DNA of 64,000 nucleotides from Lactobacillus sp. GTDB lineage: Bacteria > Bacillota > Bacilli > Lactobacillales > Lactobacillaceae. This document shows, in pieces, positions 61,768-64,000 of the stretch. A model generated the notes under the pieces. That model did not search any database and was not told the DNA's origin. It saw nothing but the letters and a program-made list of their open reading frames with translations. Position numbers and translations under genes: made by a program. Positions within the stretch are counted from its first letter, which is position 1. The number at the start of each line of letters is the position of its first letter. Location of the stretch: NCBI GenBank assembly GCA_022483245.1, contig JAKVNR010000001.1:124001-188000 (forward strand), read 5' to 3'.

Positions 61768-63399
61768 ATGAATGAAATTTATACAATTTCCGTTGCTGTC
61801 GCTGTTGTTTCGATCATACTTGGAGTTGGGATTGGTTATTTACTGCGTAAGCGTCGGTGGGAAAAAGATGCCGCTAACGCTAGTCATGATGCAGAACATA
61901 TTTTAGCCAATGCTCACTCGCAAGTAGAGGCGATCAAAGCTGAAGTGGCGGCTCAAAAAAATGTTGCTGAAGCCGTCAAAAAAGAAGCTGAAAACGCAAA
62001 GAAAGAAAAGCTTATTCAAGCCCAAGAGCAAATCAACCGCATGCGTGAGCAAGCAGAAACTAAACTCAAACAACGGCAGGATGAGCTGGATTTGCGGCAA
62101 AGTCGTCTTCAACGCCAAGCAGATGATTTAGACCATCAAAACAAGAAAATTACGCAACAACAACGTGATTTAGACCAGCAAGCTAAAATAGCTCAGGCAA
62201 AAGATCAGGAGTTAACTGATAATTTGACTCAAGCTAAAGAATTGGTCAATAAACGCCAACAAGCCTTATTGGCCGTATCAAATTTAACCGAAAACCAGGC
62301 TAAACAAATGGTTTTGGATGAGCTTTCTGGTCAGCTAGTTAAAGAACGAGCAGAATTAATCAGAGATAGCGATGAAAAAGTGAAAGCTAAAGCTGACCAT
62401 TATGCTCGCAAAATTATCATTGAAGCTTTACAAAGCAGCGCGGCAGATACTGTTGCTGAAACTACTGTTTCGGTTGTCAATTTGCCAAACGATGATATGA
62501 AAGGGAGAATTATTGGCCGCGAAGGGCGCAATATTCGCTCTTTTGAAGCTTTAACTGGAATTGACTTGGTCATTGATGATACACCTGAAGTGGTGGTTTT
62601 GAGCGGTTTTGATCCAATCAGACGTGAAGTGGCTAAACGGGCGCTAACACGTTTGATTAAGGACGGCCGTATTCATCCTGCTCGGATTGAAGAAATGGTT
62701 GAAAAAGCACGAAAAGAAGTCAATGATGACATTTATGAGGCCGGTGAAGGCGCGTTGATGGATCTTGGCATTCATAAGATGCACCCAGAACTGGTCAAAG
62801 TTTTAGGTCGATTGAAGTATCGAACTTCTTATGGACAAAACGTGCTTCAGCATTCAATCGAAGTTGGTCGTTTATCGGGCGTGATGGCTGCAGAGCTAGG
62901 CCTGGACGAAAAAATGGCGGTACGCGCGGGATTATTACACGATATTGGCAAAGCAATTGATCACGAACTAGATGGTTCGCATGTTGAAATTGGCGTCGAA
63001 CTGGCAATGAAGTATCATGAGCCAGATGTGGTTGTGAATACAATTGCTTCGCACCATGGCGATGTCGCACCACTATCCTTTATTGCTGAATTGGTGGTAG
63101 CCGCAGATGCATTATCATCTGCCCGCCCAGGTGCCAGATCAGAATCGTTAGAAAATTATGTTAAACGTTTGCAGCAGCTGGAAAGCATTGCTAACAGCTA
63201 CCGCGGCGTTAAGCAAGCTTATGCCATTCAGGCTGGTCGTGAGATCCGGGTAATGGTTGAGCCAAGTAAGATTTCTGACGATGAAACAGTGATTCTGGCA
63301 CGCGATATCAAAAATCAGGTTGAAGCGGAAATGGATTACCCAGGCAACATTAAGGTAACCGTTATTCGTGAAAAAAGGGCAGTTGCCATTGCCAAGTAA
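61768..63399 (+). CDS. rny: Ribonuclease Y
   Basis: A 543-residue membrane endoribonuclease that starts decay of many mRNAs. An N-terminal helix (about 3-25) is followed by a long charged coiled coil (to about 200), a KH RNA-binding domain (about 233-295, [32 protein letters not shown]), and an HD domain with [12 protein letters not shown] near 392 and SHHGDV near 430. AAAGGCG is upstream of the ATG. It lies after recA as in most Firmicutes. Confidence 0.96.
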   Translation: MNEIYTISVAVAVVSIILGVGIGYLLRKRRWEKDAANASHDAEHILANAHSQVEAIKAEVAAQKNVAEAVKKEAENAKKEKLIQAQEQINRMREQAETKLKQRQDELDLRQSRLQRQADDLDHQNKKITQQQRDLDQQAKIAQAKDQELTDNLTQAKELVNKRQQALLAVSNLTENQAKQMVLDELSGQLVKERAELIRDSDEKVKAKADHYARKIIIEALQSSAADTVAETTVSVVNLPNDDMKGRIIGREGRNIRSFEALTGIDLVIDDTPEVVVLSGFDPIRREVAKRALTRLIKDGRIHPARIEEMVEKARKEVNDDIYEAGEGALMDLGIHKMHPELVKVLGRLKYRTSYGQNVLQHSIEVGRLSGVMAAELGLDEKMAVRAGLLHDIGKAIDHELDGSHVEIGVELAMKYHEPDVVVNTIASHHGDVAPLSFIAELVVAADALSSARPGARSESLENYVKRLQQLESIANSYRGVKQAYAIQAGREIRVMVEPSKISDDETVILARDIKNQVEAEMDYPGNIKVTVIREKRAVAIAK

Positions 63400-63401
63400 A
63401 A

Positions 63402-63427
63402 AAGCTAGCCTAGTGGCTGGCTTTTTT
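63402..63427 (+). terminator. Terminator of rny
   Basis: AAGCTAGCC / GGCTGGCTT, 9 bp with one G-T pair, TAGT loop, T run. Confidence 0.8.
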
Positions 63428-63438
63428 CATGCCTTGAT

Positions 63439-63467
63439 TTGTCAGAATAGCTGGGTCTTTGTATAAT
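63439..63467 (+). promoter_or_regulatory. Promoter of the tagO-like gene
   Basis: TTGTCA (63439-63444), 17 bp, TATAAT (63462-63467), 30 bp before the ATG at 63497. Confidence 0.75.
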
Positions 63468-63496
63468 AAATTGACTGAAGATAAAGGAAACCAGCT

Positions 63497-64000
63497 ATGT
63501 TCAAAATTATTGTTTGTTTATTCTTGCTTGTGATTATCCAAGCAGCTATTACGCCATTCATTCGGCGCTTAGCTTTTGTGCTTGGGGCGGTTGATGATCC
63601 CAATGCGCGCCGTGTTAATAAAAAACCAATGCCGACGATTGGCGGCTTGGGTATTTTTGTGACCTATAATATTGGGTGTTTCATCCTTTTGCGGCCACAA
63701 TTTCCAACTCATGAATTATTTAGTTTATTACTGGCTCAAAGCGTCATTGTACTAACTGGGATGATTGATGATATTCTGGAATTAAAACCCAAGCAGAAGA
63801 TGTTAGGGATCTTTATTGCTGCTTTAGTAGTGTACTTCCTGGCTGGCATTCGCATGAATGAACTAAGCTTGCCACTGGGAGGCAAAATTTATCTTGGCTG
63901 GTGGTCATGCCCAATCACGATTTTTTGGATTTTAGCGCTAACTAATGCTATTAACTTGATTGATGGCTTAGATGGGCTGGCTGATGGAGTTTCGATGATT
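63497..64000 (+). CDS. tagO: Undecaprenyl-phosphate GlcNAc-1-phosphate transferase (3' end outside window)
   Basis: The visible 168 residues belong to the MraY/WecA polyprenyl-phosphate sugar-1-phosphate transferases. There is an N-terminal helix, DDPNARRVNKKPMPTIGGLGIF (nucleotide/Mg region), the catalytic Asp pair in GMIDDILELKPKQK, and NLIDGLDGLADGV at the end of the visible part. It would attach GlcNAc-1-phosphate to undecaprenyl phosphate and start wall teichoic acid or polysaccharide synthesis, a process that also uses wecB at 24038. AAAGGAAA precedes the ATG. The frame is open at the window end. Confidence 0.92.
   Translation, partial: MFKIIVCLFLLVIIQAAITPFIRRLAFVLGAVDDPNARRVNKKPMPTIGGLGIFVTYNIGCFILLRPQFPTHELFSLLLAQSVIVLTGMIDDILELKPKQKMLGIFIAALVVYFLAGIRMNELSLPLGGKIYLGWWSCPITIFWILALTNAINLIDGLDGLADGVSMI

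Overview
The window is chromosomal DNA of a low-to-moderate GC Gram-positive bacterium, almost certainly a member of the Lactobacillaceae. The signs are strong AGGAGG-type ribosome binding sites with occasional TTG and GTG starts, a full-length phosphoketolase, the Firmicute order spx-mecA-coiA-spxH-CYTH-relQ-nadK-rluD, the general PTS genes ptsH and ptsI, a CIRCE operator, a CcpA cre site, and the ftsK-M16-M16-rodZ-pgsA-recA-rny run. I cannot name a genus from the sequence alone. No prophage, insertion sequence, CRISPR array or plasmid function is visible, and no gene-free stretch exceeds about 200 bp.

Layout: 1-6200 holds drug exporters, a MarR regulator, a secreted acid phosphatase, a secreted M23 hydrolase, a GNAT protein, and two single-base-frameshifted transporters (PnuC-like and MFS). 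6289-14500 holds an M42 aminopeptidase, a GATase, two tandem uridine kinases, a polar amino acid ABC transporter, rpiA and a GntR regulator. 14658-20549 holds phosphoketolase, a DUF21/CBS protein, hpt and an amino acid permease. 20649-31024 holds a GH25-like protein without its acidic catalytic motifs, a DExD helicase with a DEPD box, a lone PTS EIIC, tRNA-Arg(CCU), wecB, gtrA, flavodoxin, map, yihY, galU, a surface hydrolase and a thiolase relative lacking all three catalytic residues. 31026-31213 is an apparent stand-alone small RNA gene whose consensus promoter is overlapped by a cre site. 31218-41216 holds rlmCD, recX, a corC-like gene, prfC, a frameshifted hydrolase, an SMR-type pair and clpE with a CIRCE operator. 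41361-51630 holds ptsH-ptsI, spx, mecA, coiA, spxH-like, a CYTH gene cut by an in-frame stop, coaD, relQ, nadK, an rluD relative, a VTT membrane gene with an apparent ATT start, and a lactonase. 51734-64000 holds an AI-2E family gene, trmL, DUF1149, ftsK, the M16 pair, rodZ, pgsA, recA, rny and the start of tagO/wecA.

Themes: sugar catabolism by the phosphoketolase/pentose route (xfp, rpiA, lactonase) sits beside carbon-catabolite machinery (HPr, EI) and the CcpA-type small RNA candidate. Cell-envelope supply is represented by galU, wecB, gtrA, tagO and the ArnE/F-like pair. Proteostasis and competence are linked by clpE, spx, mecA, spxH-like, coiA, recX and recA. A shared element (GCGTATATAAA-N-TTAG) precedes coiA and recA, with a close relative before recX.

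Four genes are broken by single-base events (4190-4967, 4999-6200, 37034-38024, 46440-47054). Either this strain is losing these functions or the assembly carries base errors; the sequence alone cannot decide.
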